Assembly: GCF_036227205.1 (NCBI RefSeq)
Contig: NZ_CP109442.1
Span: forward strand, 9,982,001-10,046,000
Direction: 5' to 3'
Origin: Amycolatopsis sp. NBC_01480
GTDB taxonomy: Bacteria; Actinomycetota; Actinomycetes; Mycobacteriales; Pseudonocardiaceae
DNA length: 64,000 bases
The position numbers were made by a program, and so were the translations under genes. The notes beneath the pieces are model-generated. The model saw nothing but the letters and a program-made list of their open reading frames with translations. It was not told the origin of the DNA and did no database searches. Shown in pieces: positions 15,444-23,761 of the stretch. Position 1 is the stretch's first letter; the number at the start of each line of letters is the position of its first letter.

Positions 15444-16607
15444 GTGGAGGACTTCTTCCGCTCCGAGTTCGTGCCGCTCGTGGCGTTCCTGTGCAAGTCG
15501 GGGCTGGTGCCCGCGCTGGCCCGCGACGTCGCCGCCGAGGCCCTGCTGCAGGCCGCCGAGACGTGGCCGCCGGCCGGGGACCCGCGGGTCTGGGTGCGGC
15601 TGGCGGCCGCGCGCGTCGCGGACGAGCAGGCCTGGCTCGACGACGGCCCGGCCGGCGAGGAGGACGACAAGCTGACCGCGCTCGTCGAGCAGAGCGCGCG
15701 GGTCATCGAGGTGCTGTCGACCCTGCCGGACACGCAGCGGACGGTGCTCGTCTGGTCGCTGGACGAGTTCACCCAGGCGGACATCGCCGCGGCGCTGCGG
15801 ATGCCCGCGGCCACCGTGCGCTCCAACCTGCGCCACGCGCGGGACCGGCTCCGGCGCCGGGCCACCGCGCACAGCGAGGCACCCATGGATCAAGAGGAGG
15901 CCGTGATGGCCGTGGTACTCGAAGCGGACGCCGCCCTGCTCGACTCGCTCAGGCTCGGCCTCGACGTGGAAGCGACGCTGACGCGGGTGAAGGACCAGGC
16001 GCGAGAGAAGCCGTCACACGCCTTCCCGGCGCACTGGCTGCCCCTCGACGGCGCGGTCACCGCCGCGGTCGCCGGGGACCACCGCGCGGCGGCGCGCCTG
16101 CTGGAGATCATCCGGCCGCTGGTGGTCCGGTACTGCCGCGGCCGCGTCGGCGGGCTGGAGCGCGCGTACGCCTCGGCCGACGACCTGGCGCAGGAGGTGT
16201 GCCTGGCGGTCCTCACCGCGCTGCCCTCCTACCGCGACCAGGGCCGCCCGTTCCTCGCCTTCGTCTACGGCATCGCGCAGCACAAGGTCGCCGACGCCCA
16301 CCGCGCCGCGGCCCGCAACCGCACCGACCCGGTCCCCGACCCACCGGAGCGGGCCGCGCCTGGGCACGGCCCGGAACAGCTGGCCCTGCAAGGAGAACTG
16401 AACGACCGGCTGTCGCAGCTGCTGGGCGTCCTGCCCGAGCGCCAGCGTGACATCGTGCTGCTGCGCGTGGTGGTCGGCCTCTCCGCGGAGGAAACGGCCG
16501 ACGCCGTCGGGTCCACTCCGGGGGCGGTCCGCGTGTCGCAGCACCGCGCGTTGTTACGGCTGCGGCGAGCGCTTTCCAGGCACGAGCGACCCGAGCCCGG
16601 CGCCTGA
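15444..16607 (+). CDS. Double ECF-sigma fusion: degenerate sigma module plus SigD/ShbA-like sigma factor
   Basis: 387 residues in one uninterrupted frame. Residues 1-140 form a compact sigma-like module: a shortened region-2 helix (FVPLVAFLCKSGL, ARDVAAEALLQAAETW) and a clear region 4 (LSTLPDTQRTVLVW, QADIAAALRMPAATVRSNL). Residues about 200-387 form a complete SigD/ShbA-type factor (SADDLAQEVCLAVLTALPSY; FVYGIAQHKVADAHRAA; LPERQRDIVLLRV; GSTPGAVRVSQHRALLRL). GAGGAGG at 15894-15900 precedes an in-frame ATG at 15906 (codon 155), so a shorter 233-residue sigma factor may also be made. ShbA drives transcription of the principal sigma gene in Streptomyces. Confidence 0.85.
   Translation: MEDFFRSEFVPLVAFLCKSGLVPALARDVAAEALLQAAETWPPAGDPRVWVRLAAARVADEQAWLDDGPAGEEDDKLTALVEQSARVIEVLSTLPDTQRTVLVWSLDEFTQADIAAALRMPAATVRSNLRHARDRLRRRATAHSEAPMDQEEAVMAVVLEADAALLDSLRLGLDVEATLTRVKDQAREKPSHAFPAHWLPLDGAVTAAVAGDHRAAARLLEIIRPLVVRYCRGRVGGLERAYASADDLAQEVCLAVLTALPSYRDQGRPFLAFVYGIAQHKVADAHRAAARNRTDPVPDPPERAAPGHGPEQLALQGELNDRLSQLLGVLPERQRDIVLLRVVVGLSAEETADAVGSTPGAVRVSQHRALLRLRRALSRHERPEPGA
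15894..15908 (+). promoter_or_regulatory. Internal ribosome site and in-frame start inside the double-sigma gene
   Basis: GAGGAGG, five bases, then ATG (15906) in the same frame as the long protein. The match to the ribosome-binding consensus is better than that of the annotated GTG at 15444. Use of this site would release the SigD/ShbA-like half alone. Confidence 0.55.
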
Positions 16608-16761
16608 CCGGCTATACGGTGCCGACTGGGGTGATGACCGCCCGGCTGCCGGGCAGGTCCACACCGCCACCCCGTCGCGGACCGACACCCGCATCGGATG
16701 GTTCCCCGGATGCCGCGGGCAGGGCGGCCCGACGCCGAATCCGGATCGCCTGCCCCAAGAA

Positions 16762-16809
16762 GCTCGTGAGTGTTTATGACGGTTAGAACCGGCATGAACA
16801 CTCACGAGT
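16762..16809. terminator. Long stem-loop between convergent genes, repeat copy 2
   Basis: Arms CTCGTGAGTGTTTATG and CATGAACACTCACGAG pair with one G-U around the same inner ACGGTTAGAACCGG seen at 8842-8889. It lies between the double-sigma and LysR genes and contains the LysR stop codon. Confidence 0.8.
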
Positions 16810-17659
16810 CAGTGCCCAGCTTCGCGCGCACGAAGTCCGCCAGTGCCTGAGCCGGCCCTTCCGCCCCGTCGCGGGACAGCAGCATGACCTCGACCTCACC
16901 CGGGTCCGGCAGGCCGAGGCCGTCCGGCAGCACGACGAGGTCCGCCGGCACCAAGCCCCGGGCATGGACCGTAATACCGAGGCCCGCGGCGGCCGCGGCG
17001 CGCAGGCCGGTGAGGCTCGAGGTGAGGCAGGCCGCGCGCCATTCGAGGCCCGCGCGCTCCAGCGCCTCGACCGCGAGCTGCCGCGTGACCGACGGCATCG
17101 GGTACTGCACCAGCGGCACCGGCTGCCCCGGCTCCAGCGCGGTGGCCTCGGAGCCGATCCACACCAGGGGCTCGCGCCGCAGCGGCGGGCCGTGGCCGGT
17201 GCCCGGACGGCGTTTGCCGAGCACCAGGTCGAGCCGGCCTTCGGCGAGGCGCTGGGCCAGCACGTCGGACAGCTCCACGTGCAGCTCGACGTCCACCAGC
17301 GGGTGACTGCGCCGCAGCCGCCGCAGGATTCCCGGCAGCACTCCGAGCGCGAAGTCCTCCGAGCAGCCGAACCGGACCCGCCCGCGGACCTCGACGCCAC
17401 GGAAGTGCCGGGCCGCGCGCTCCTCGGTGTCCACAATGGTCTGGGCGAAGCCGAGCATCGCCTGGCCCCGCGCGGTGAGGTCGACCGCGTGGGTATCGCG
17501 CGCGAACAGCAGCCCGCCCGCTTCGCCCTCCAGGCGCCGGATGTGCTGACTGATGGTGGGCTGGCCCACACCGAGCCGGCGCGCAGCGGCCGTGAAGCTG
17601 CGGGTTTCGGCCACCGCGAGGAAGGAGCGGCACAGACGGGGATCCAGCATGCGGTCCAT
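16802..17659 (-). CDS. LysR-family transcriptional regulator
   Basis: 285 residues from ATG 17659 (ATG 17650 also possible). The winged helix carries LCRSFLAVAETRSF and AARRLGVGQPTISQHIRRLE. The effector domain from about residue 90 starts VRFGCSEDFALGVLPGIL. It is divergent from the transporter gene at 17749 with a 90-bp gap, the usual LysR-target layout, so it probably controls that transporter. Its stop codon is part of the terminator stem at 16762-16809. Confidence 0.9.
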   Translation of the reverse strand: MDRMLDPRLCRSFLAVAETRSFTAAARRLGVGQPTISQHIRRLEGEAGGLLFARDTHAVDLTARGQAMLGFAQTIVDTEERAARHFRGVEVRGRVRFGCSEDFALGVLPGILRRLRRSHPLVDVELHVELSDVLAQRLAEGRLDLVLGKRRPGTGHGPPLRREPLVWIGSEATALEPGQPVPLVQYPMPSVTRQLAVEALERAGLEWRAACLTSSLTGLRAAAAAGLGITVHARGLVPADLVVLPDGLGLPDPGEVEVMLLSRDGAEGPAQALADFVRAKLGTDS

Positions 17660-17748
17660 CTTATCGGCGTTCACAATGACAGTCAGTACGGTCATCGGGG
17701 TTCCGAATGATCACTGCCGGCCGCACAATAACCTGTGAAGGGAGATCC

Positions 17749-18780
17749 ATGACCACCGTGCTCGCCCCGTTGACCCGCCCCGTCGCCGCCCTCATGGCCA
17801 AGCTGCGGATCGACCCGTTCATCGCGGCCATCCTCGCCACCGTCGGCATCGCCTCGCTGCTGCCCGCCTCGGGCGGGACCGCGACCGGCTTCGGGATCGC
17901 GTCGAACATCGCCGTGGGACTGCTGTTCTTCCTCTACGGCGCGAGGCTCTCGAGCCAAGAGGCGCTCGACGGCCTCCGCCACTGGCGCCTGCACGTCACC
18001 GTCCTGGCCGCGACGTTCGTGCTCTTCCCGCTGCTCGGCCTCGCCACCTCCGTGCTCTCCCCCAGCCTGCTGACCAGCCCGCTCTACACCGGCGTGCTGT
18101 TCCTGTGCCTGTTGCCCTCGACCGTGCAGTCCTCGATCGCGTTCACCTCGATCGCGAAGGGCAACGTCGCCGCGGCCATCTGCAGCGCGTCGGTGTCGAA
18201 CCTGCTCGGCATCGTGGTGACGCCGCTGCTGGTCGCGGTGCTGCTGTCGAGCGACGGCCCCGGGGTCAGCGGCTCGGCGGTGCTGAACATCGTGCTGCAG
18301 CTGCTGGTGCCGTTCATCGCCGGGCAGCTGGCGCGGCGCTGGATCGGCGCGTGGATCAAGCAGCACTCGGCGCCGCTGAAGCTGGTGGACCGCGGTTCGA
18401 TCCTGCTGGTGGTCTACACCGCGTTCAGCGAGGGCATGACCGAGGGCATCTGGCACAAACTGGACATCGGCCCGTTGCTGGTGCTGCTCGGCGTCTGCGT
18501 GGTGCTGCTCGCCGTCGTGCTCACCGTGACCGGCACCGGCGCGAAGCTGCTCGGCTTCGACCGCGCCGACCGGATCACCATCCTGTTCTGCGGCTCGAAG
18601 AAGAGCCTGGCCAGCGGGCTGCCGATGGCCACCGTGCTGTTCGGGCACGCGCAGGTCGGCCTGATCGTGCTGCCGCTGATGCTGTTCCACCAGATCCAGC
18701 TGATCGTCTGCGCCGCGCTGGCCCGCCGGTACGCCCGGGAGGCCCCGGCCGACGAGCCAGGGCAGCTCGTCACGGCCTGA
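17749..18780 (+). CDS. BASS-family transporter (bile acid:sodium symporter-like, YfeH type)
   Basis: 343 residues with about 10 hydrophobic segments. The start ATG 17749 follows GAAGGGAG. Family marks are the early FFLYGARLS segment, the crossover-helix region LCLLPSTVQSSIAFTSIAKGN and the later CGSKKSLASGLPMA. This branch imports or exports organic anions with Na+; the substrate is unknown. It is controlled most likely by the divergent LysR gene and converges on the MarR gene. Confidence 0.87.
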   Translation: MTTVLAPLTRPVAALMAKLRIDPFIAAILATVGIASLLPASGGTATGFGIASNIAVGLLFFLYGARLSSQEALDGLRHWRLHVTVLAATFVLFPLLGLATSVLSPSLLTSPLYTGVLFLCLLPSTVQSSIAFTSIAKGNVAAAICSASVSNLLGIVVTPLLVAVLLSSDGPGVSGSAVLNIVLQLLVPFIAGQLARRWIGAWIKQHSAPLKLVDRGSILLVVYTAFSEGMTEGIWHKLDIGPLLVLLGVCVVLLAVVLTVTGTGAKLLGFDRADRITILFCGSKKSLASGLPMATVLFGHAQVGLIVLPLMLFHQIQLIVCAALARRYAREAPADEPGQLVTA

Positions 18781-18806
18781 CGCGGCGTTCGTCCACATCG
18801 GACGGG

Positions 18807-19229
18807 TCAGCCGCCGAGCGCCCGGTCCACGCGGCCGAGGAGGTCGTTCAGCGTAATGCGTTCCTCCGGTGACAGCAGGCAAAGCGCGTCCTCCTGCAGC
18901 TGGCGGCTGACCGCGGGGACCACGCCCTGCAGGCGTTCGCCCTTACGGGTCAACCAAACGCGCACCCGGCGGCCGTCGCGCTCGTCCGGATCACTGCGCA
19001 CGAGGCCACTTGTCGTCATCCGCTGGACCGCGCGGGTGACCGTCGGTGCCTCCACGCCGATGCGCGTCGCGATTTGGCCTGGGGTCAGGCCGTCTCGCTC
19101 CCACAGGCAGCCCAGTACGAACTGCTGGCCGGCGTGCACGCCGTGCGCCCGCAAGCGCCGATCGGTCTCACTTTTGAGCCGGCGCGACACGGTCGCGATC
19201 CGGGTGAGGAACGCGTCGTCGGCTCGCAT
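18807..19229 (-). CDS. MarR-family transcriptional regulator
   Basis: 140 residues. The winged helix is at about residues 45-110: LTPGQIATRIGVEAPTVTRAVQRM, then the wing DPDERDGRRVRVWLT. MarR dimers usually repress nearby transport or stress genes and release DNA on binding phenolic ligands. It converges on the BASS transporter and lies downstream of ddl on the same strand. Two copies of ACCTTCTACAA (minus strand) lie 65-90 bp upstream of its start. Confidence 0.9.
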   Translation of the reverse strand: MRADDAFLTRIATVSRRLKSETDRRLRAHGVHAGQQFVLGCLWERDGLTPGQIATRIGVEAPTVTRAVQRMTTSGLVRSDPDERDGRRVRVWLTRKGERLQGVVPAVSRQLQEDALCLLSPEERITLNDLLGRVDRALGG

Positions 19230-19293
19230 CGCGGCATGTTATCGGTTCTCGCGACCGGCAACGACCCGCCGAATGCCTGAAGCCAGCACATTC

Positions 19294-19319
19294 TTGTAGA
19301 AGGTCCGGTTGTAGAAGGT
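19294..19319. promoter_or_regulatory. Direct repeat of 11 bp upstream of marR
   Basis: TTGTAGAAGGT occurs at 19294-19304 and 19309-19319, a 15-bp period. It sits between the ddl stop and the marR start. It could be a regulator site for marR, but MarR sites are normally inverted repeats. Confidence 0.35.
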
Positions 19320-19322
19320 GCC

Positions 19323-20306
19323 TCAGCGCCGGGCCAGCGCGGTCGTCACCAGGATGTCCAGCAGCTCCGGGAAATCGACACCCGCGGCCGCCCACATCTG
19401 CGGGAACTGCGAGGCGGCGGTGAAGCCGGGGAAGGTGTTGACCTCGTTGACCACCGGCGTGCGGCCGTCGCGCAGGAAGAAGTCCACGCGGAGCAGGCCG
19501 CGGCAGCCGAGCGAGCGGAACGCGGCGAGCGCCTGCCGTTCGACGGCCTCGCGCAGCTCGTCGTCCAGCCGGGCGGGGATGTCGAAGATCGTGGTGGTGT
19601 CGGCGTACTTGGCTTCGTAGTCGAAAAACGCGTGGCCGCCGTCGATGCGGATCTCCAGCGCCGGGCCGGCTTCGAGGCGGCCGTCCGGGTGCTCCAGCAC
19701 GGCGACGTCGACCTCGCGGCCGGGCACCGCGGCCTCCACGAGCACCTTGGTGTCGAAGTCCTTGGCCAGCTTGACCGCCTGCGCCAGCTCCTCCTCCGCG
19801 TCCACTTTGGAGATTCCGAGGCTGGAGCCGGTGCGGGCCGGCTTGACGAACATCGGGAAGCCGAGCCGCTCGATCTCTTCCGGGGTCAGGGTTTCGTCCC
19901 CGGCGCGCAGGACAACACCGTCGGCGACCTCCAGGCCGTCGGCGACGAGCAGCTTCTTGGTGAACTCCTTGTCCATGCCCGCCGCGCCCGCGAGGACGCC
20001 GTTGCCGACGTAGGGCACGCCGACCATTTCCAGCAGCGACTGCACCGTGCCGTCTTCGCCGAATTCACCGTGCAGCGCGGGGAAGACCACGTCGACGCCC
20101 TCGAACAGCCCGATGGCGTGCGCGAGCCCGCCCGGCTCGCCGTCGCCGCTCGCCCACTGCCCGTCCGGCGTGATCAGGATCGGGACGACGTCGTAGCGCT
20201 CGGGGTCGAGGTGGTCGATCACGGACCGGCCCGACTTGAGCGAGACTTCGTGCTCGCCACTGCGGCCGCCGTGCAGCACGGCGACGCGGATCCGGTTTGC
20301 GGTCAA
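19323..20306 (-). CDS. ddl: D-alanine--D-alanine ligase
   Basis: 327 residues with the ATP-grasp fold. Marks are HGGRSGEHEVSL (N-terminal Glu), FPALHGEFGEDG, the Gly loop PARTGSSLGISK, the omega-loop Tyr of FDYEAKYADT, and the Mg-binding RVDFFLRDG...NEVNTFPGF. The AKY Tyr favours D-Ala-D-Ala over the D-lactate depsipeptide of VanA-type ligases. The start codon is TTG 20306, overlapping the alr stop as TTGA, with GAAGGAG 8 bases upstream, so it is translationally coupled to alr. It makes the terminal dipeptide of peptidoglycan precursors. Confidence 0.93.
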   Translation of the reverse strand: MTANRIRVAVLHGGRSGEHEVSLKSGRSVIDHLDPERYDVVPILITPDGQWASGDGEPGGLAHAIGLFEGVDVVFPALHGEFGEDGTVQSLLEMVGVPYVGNGVLAGAAGMDKEFTKKLLVADGLEVADGVVLRAGDETLTPEEIERLGFPMFVKPARTGSSLGISKVDAEEELAQAVKLAKDFDTKVLVEAAVPGREVDVAVLEHPDGRLEAGPALEIRIDGGHAFFDYEAKYADTTTIFDIPARLDDELREAVERQALAAFRSLGCRGLLRVDFFLRDGRTPVVNEVNTFPGFTAASQFPQMWAAAGVDFPELLDILVTTALARR

Positions 20307-21436
20307 GGCAAAGCTCCTTCGCTGCGGTGGTGATGACGCGGCACCCGTGGCCCGATGCCGGTGAGGATCTCGTGCGGGTTGGTGCCGGCCCAGCGCGCCC
20401 AGTCGACCGCCGTGGGCTCACCCTCGTCGCCCGGTCCGAAAAGGACGATCTCGTCGCCGACGTGCGCGGGCGTGTCGCCGACGTCCACCACGAACTGGTC
20501 CATCGCGATCCGCCCGACGACCGGGTGCCGCGCGCCGCGGAACCACACCTGCGCGCCGTGCGCCCCGGCCAGGCGCGGGACGCCGTCGGCGAACCCGAGC
20601 GGCACCAGGACCAGCGTGGTGGCCCGGCTGGTGACATGATCGTGGCCGTAGGAGACGCCGGTGCCGGCCGGCACCCGCTTGACCTGCACCGCGCGCGCCC
20701 GCAGGGTCATCGCCGGACGCAGCCCGGGGTGCGCGGGCTCGACGCCGTACAGGGCGATGCCGGCGCGGACCAGGTCGTACCGCGTGGCCGGGATGGTCAG
20801 CGCGGCGGCGGAATTGGCCAGGTGCCGCACCGTCGGGCGCAGACCCGCGCGATTCGCCCGTGCCAGCGCCAGTTCGAAGCGGCGCACCTGTTCCGGCACG
20901 GTCTCGGGTTCTTCGGCGGTGTGCAGGTGCGACCAGACGCCGCGGACGTGCACCGCGCCCGCGGTCTCGTAACGCCAGGCCTCGTCGACGAGCTCGCCCC
21001 ACGAATCGGCGACGGCCCCGTTCCGCGAAAGGCCGGTGTCGATCTTGAGGTGCACGCGCGCGGGCGCGTCCCCCGTCGCGGCGACGATCGACCGCAGGTG
21101 CTCGACCGTGGAGACGCCCAGGTCGACGCCCTCGCCGATGGCCGTCGCGAAGTCCTCGTCCGGCAGGTGCAGCCAGCTGAGCACCGGCGCCGGCAGCCCG
21201 GCGTACCGGAGTTCCAGCGCCTCGTCGAGGGTCGTCACGCCGAGCCAGGCGGCCCCGCCCTCGAGCGCGGCCCGCGCGACCGGCAGCAGCCCGTGCCCGA
21301 AGCCGTCCGCCTTGACCACGGCCATCACCGGCGTCCCCGATGTCTCGCGGATCAGCCGCGTGTTGGCGGCCACGGCGTCCAGGTCGACGACCGCCGAGAC
21401 GCGGTCTGTTCTGGTGAGTGCCCGGGTGCCCGGCAT
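20303..21436 (-). CDS. alr: Alanine racemase
   Basis: 377 residues. The PLP Lys is Lys42 in VVKADGFGHG (most family members read ADAYGHG), and the second catalytic base is Tyr263 in GVSYGHDH. The C-terminal beta domain has GRIAMDQFVVDVG. It interconverts L- and D-alanine, feeding the coupled ddl downstream. The start ATG 21436 is preceded by AAGGGGG. Pairing with ddl in a two-gene operon is common in actinomycetes; whether the genome has a second alr cannot be seen. Confidence 0.93.
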   Translation of the reverse strand: MPGTRALTRTDRVSAVVDLDAVAANTRLIRETSGTPVMAVVKADGFGHGLLPVARAALEGGAAWLGVTTLDEALELRYAGLPAPVLSWLHLPDEDFATAIGEGVDLGVSTVEHLRSIVAATGDAPARVHLKIDTGLSRNGAVADSWGELVDEAWRYETAGAVHVRGVWSHLHTAEEPETVPEQVRRFELALARANRAGLRPTVRHLANSAAALTIPATRYDLVRAGIALYGVEPAHPGLRPAMTLRARAVQVKRVPAGTGVSYGHDHVTSRATTLVLVPLGFADGVPRLAGAHGAQVWFRGARHPVVGRIAMDQFVVDVGDTPAHVGDEIVLFGPGDEGEPTAVDWARWAGTNPHEILTGIGPRVPRHHHRSEGALP

Positions 21437-21690
21437 CCCCACCCCCTTCGGCTCGTCACGGAACGCGGTCGATCCTCTCCGCGCCGGGCCCGCGCCTACA
21501 TCGGCCGAAGAGCTGGGCGAAATCGGCCGAACGGCTGACAACGCGACAGTGAGCAGGTTATCTGGCCACGCGGGGTGACGACGTGCTCCCCTTGCCCGGG
21601 AAAAGCGCAGGTCAGAGGCGTACGCGCGGCCGCGTCCCGAGTGTCGCGGTGCTCGATCGTTTCGGCTGCCGGAGGAGTTCCGTGCCCGAA

Positions 21691-22368
21691 TTACCCGGCT
21701 GTCGCGATCCCTTCGAGCAGCGCGGCGAACTGCCAGCGCAGCCGTTCGCCGCCGGTGCCGGAGAACAGCTCGTCCCGCAGCAGGCCGATGTTCGGGTAGT
21801 CGGCCGCCGGGGCCTCCTCGATCGCCGTGACCAGCAAATAGGTCTCGCCGTCGGCCTCGGCGGATTCGGCGCGGGTGCCGTGCTCGGCCGCGCTCGCGGT
21901 GGCGTGCTGGAGCAGGACGTCGACGCCCCAGGCCGTTTGTCGGTGCCCGAAGCCGGCGGTGAGCAGCAGGCCCAGAATGCTGTCGATCAGCCGCAGGTAG
22001 TTCGGCCCCGAAGGCCAGAGCGCCAGCACGGACCGCGCGAGGCTGGGGTACTCCATCAGCAGGGTCGTGTAGTCGCAGAGCAGGTCGACCAGGACCGTGC
22101 GGGCCTCGGCCGGCCGCGTCTTGCCCGGCAGTTTCAGCCCGTCCAGCAACTCGTCGAGCAACGCGCCGTGCAACTCGGCCATGTTGGCCACGTACACGTA
22201 CAACGAGGCCGGCCCGGTGTCCAGCTCGGTCGCCAGGCGGCGCATGGTGACCCGTTCCAGCCCGTCCTGCCGCATCACGCGCAAGGCCGCGGCCACCACG
22301 CTTTCGCGGCTCAGCAACGCTTTCGCCGGCCGGTCTCGGCGGCTGACGGGAACACGACGGGGACTCAC
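21691..22368 (-). CDS. TetR-family regulator (tetracycline-repressor-like C-terminal domain)
   Basis: 225 residues from GTG 22368. The helix-turn-helix is VTMRRLATELDTGPASLYVYVANMAEL, with the SLYVYV variant of the recognition-helix end. The C-terminal part with LLDGLKL and the long helical bundle matches the TetR_C_1-type ligand domain. It is divergent from the VOC gene at 22483, and the gap has two identical CGAACATGTTCG palindromes plus a degenerate third. The ligand is unknown. Confidence 0.88.
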   Translation of the reverse strand: MSPRRVPVSRRDRPAKALLSRESVVAAALRVMRQDGLERVTMRRLATELDTGPASLYVYVANMAELHGALLDELLDGLKLPGKTRPAEARTVLVDLLCDYTTLLMEYPSLARSVLALWPSGPNYLRLIDSILGLLLTAGFGHRQTAWGVDVLLQHATASAAEHGTRAESAEADGETYLLVTAIEEAPAADYPNIGLLRDELFSGTGGERLRWQFAALLEGIATAG

Positions 22369-22383
22369 GAGACGGCATCGTAA

Positions 22384-22445
22384 CGAACATGTTCGGGCAA
22401 TTCCAGGCCGCCGCCTTCCGAACGTGTTTGTGGCGAACATGTTCG
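22384..22445. promoter_or_regulatory. Two perfect CGAACATGTTCG palindromes plus a degenerate third copy
   Basis: Exact copies are at 22384-22395 and 22434-22445, spaced 50 bp, with CGAACGTGTTTG at 22419-22430 between them. They lie in the promoter gap of the divergent TetR and VOC genes. They are probably the operators of that TetR. Confidence 0.7.
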
Positions 22446-22482
22446 TGTACTCTTCCGAGTCTGGGACGTTCTAAGGAGACGG

Positions 22483-23697
22483 ATGAACTCTGTTGCTCGC
22501 CGGTGGAGCGCGTCGCCGGCGCTCGGCCCGGTCGAACTCTCGGTCGCCGACCTGGACCGCAGCTCGCGGCACTACCGCGCGTCGCTGGGCATGGAGCTGA
22601 TCGCCCGCGAGGGCCCGCGCGCCCAGTTCGGCGTCGCCGGCCGGACCATGCTGGTGCTGACCGAAATCCCAGGCGCGAAGCCCGCGCCCGCCTCGAGCCC
22701 AGGCTTGAGCCACTTCGCCCTCGATGTGCCGACCCGCGCCGATCTCGCGCGGTTCGCCCGCCACCACACCGACGGCGACCTGCGCGACCACCTCGTCTCC
22801 GAGTCCTGCTACGTCCTCGATCCCGACGGCCACCGGATCGAGATCACCTGGGGCCGTCCCCGCGACGAATGGTCCTGGCAGAACGGACTCCCGCTCCTCG
22901 CCGCCGGCCCCCTGAGCCTGGACGACTTCACCGGCGACCCGTTCGACGGCCTCGCCCCCGCGACCACGCTCGGCCACGTCCAGCTGAAGGTCACCGACCG
23001 CGACCTCGCGGCGACCGAGCCGTTCTACTGCGATCTACTCGGCCTGGACGTGACGGCCCGGGTAGGCGATTCGTTCCTCGGCGTGGGCGTCTCCGATTTC
23101 CGCACTCTGCTCGTTTTCACCAGCCGTTTCAGCGTCGATGGGCCGGAGCCCGCACCACCGCGCAGCGCCGGCTTGATCGCGGTCAACCTCACCGTGCCCG
23201 ACCAGGACGACCTGGATGCGCTCGCGCAACGGCTCGTCGCCGCGGGCCATCCCCACACCGCCACGCCGGGCACACTCACCGTCCAGGACCCGTCCGGCAA
23301 CCTCCTCCGATTCTCGGCGGATTCCGGACCGACCGTGACTGCTTTCCTTCGCAGCATGGATTTCCTGCAGGACGGCGCGCTCGACCAATGGCTCGCACTG
23401 TTCGACGACGACGCTGTACTCGAGTTCCCGTTCGCACCCCCGGGCGCACCGTCGCGAGTGGAGGGAAAGGCGGCGCTCGCCGGCCACGTCAAGGCCCGCG
23501 CAGAGCGAATGCCGAGCCCGAAGGTCGAACAGCTGCACATCCACGTCACCGAAGACCCGTCGACGATCGTCGCGGAAATGACCATCCGTGGCGCCACGGA
23601 CCGGACCCGCCGGGCCATCGCCGTCGTCACCGTCCACAACGGACTGATCACGCTTTACCGGGACTACTGGAATCCGCTGGATCTGGCGGCGCGCTAG
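22483..23697 (+). CDS. Two-domain VOC (extradiol-dioxygenase-like) protein fused to a SnoaL-like domain
   Basis: 404 residues. Two glyoxalase/VOC domains lie at about residues 17-125 (PVELSVADLDRSSRHY; LDPDGHRIEITWG) and 163-280 (HVQLKVTDRDLAATEPFY; VQDPSGNLLRFS). A SnoaL-like domain follows at about 292-400 (FLQDGALDQWLALFDDDAVLEFPF). The VOC pair resembles CatE/2,3-dihydroxybiphenyl dioxygenase-type proteins, but whether the His/His/Glu metal set is complete was not settled. The fusion is unusual. AAGGAG precedes ATG 22483. It is controlled most likely by the divergent TetR. Confidence 0.82.
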   Translation: MNSVARRWSASPALGPVELSVADLDRSSRHYRASLGMELIAREGPRAQFGVAGRTMLVLTEIPGAKPAPASSPGLSHFALDVPTRADLARFARHHTDGDLRDHLVSESCYVLDPDGHRIEITWGRPRDEWSWQNGLPLLAAGPLSLDDFTGDPFDGLAPATTLGHVQLKVTDRDLAATEPFYCDLLGLDVTARVGDSFLGVGVSDFRTLLVFTSRFSVDGPEPAPPRSAGLIAVNLTVPDQDDLDALAQRLVAAGHPHTATPGTLTVQDPSGNLLRFSADSGPTVTAFLRSMDFLQDGALDQWLALFDDDAVLEFPFAPPGAPSRVEGKAALAGHVKARAERMPSPKVEQLHIHVTEDPSTIVAEMTIRGATDRTRRAIAVVTVHNGLITLYRDYWNPLDLAAR

Positions 23698-23743
23698 TTC
23701 CACTAGTCCCGGGTGATGTGGTGATTGCGGCGGCGTACGCAAC

Positions 23744-23759
23744 CAGCCCGATCGGGCTG
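23744..23759. terminator. 16-bp palindrome between convergent genes
   Basis: CAGCCCGATCGGGCTG folds as a 6-bp stem with a GATC loop. It lies just before the stop of the DUF3089 gene and 47 bp past the VOC stop. It is short, so a weak terminator at best. Confidence 0.4.
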
Positions 23760-23761
23760 AT

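Noticed and set aside
19323..20306. Vancomycin-resistance D-Ala-D-Lac ligase
   Set aside because: The omega loop has the AKY tyrosine of D-Ala-D-Ala ligases, and no vanH or vanX neighbour is present.
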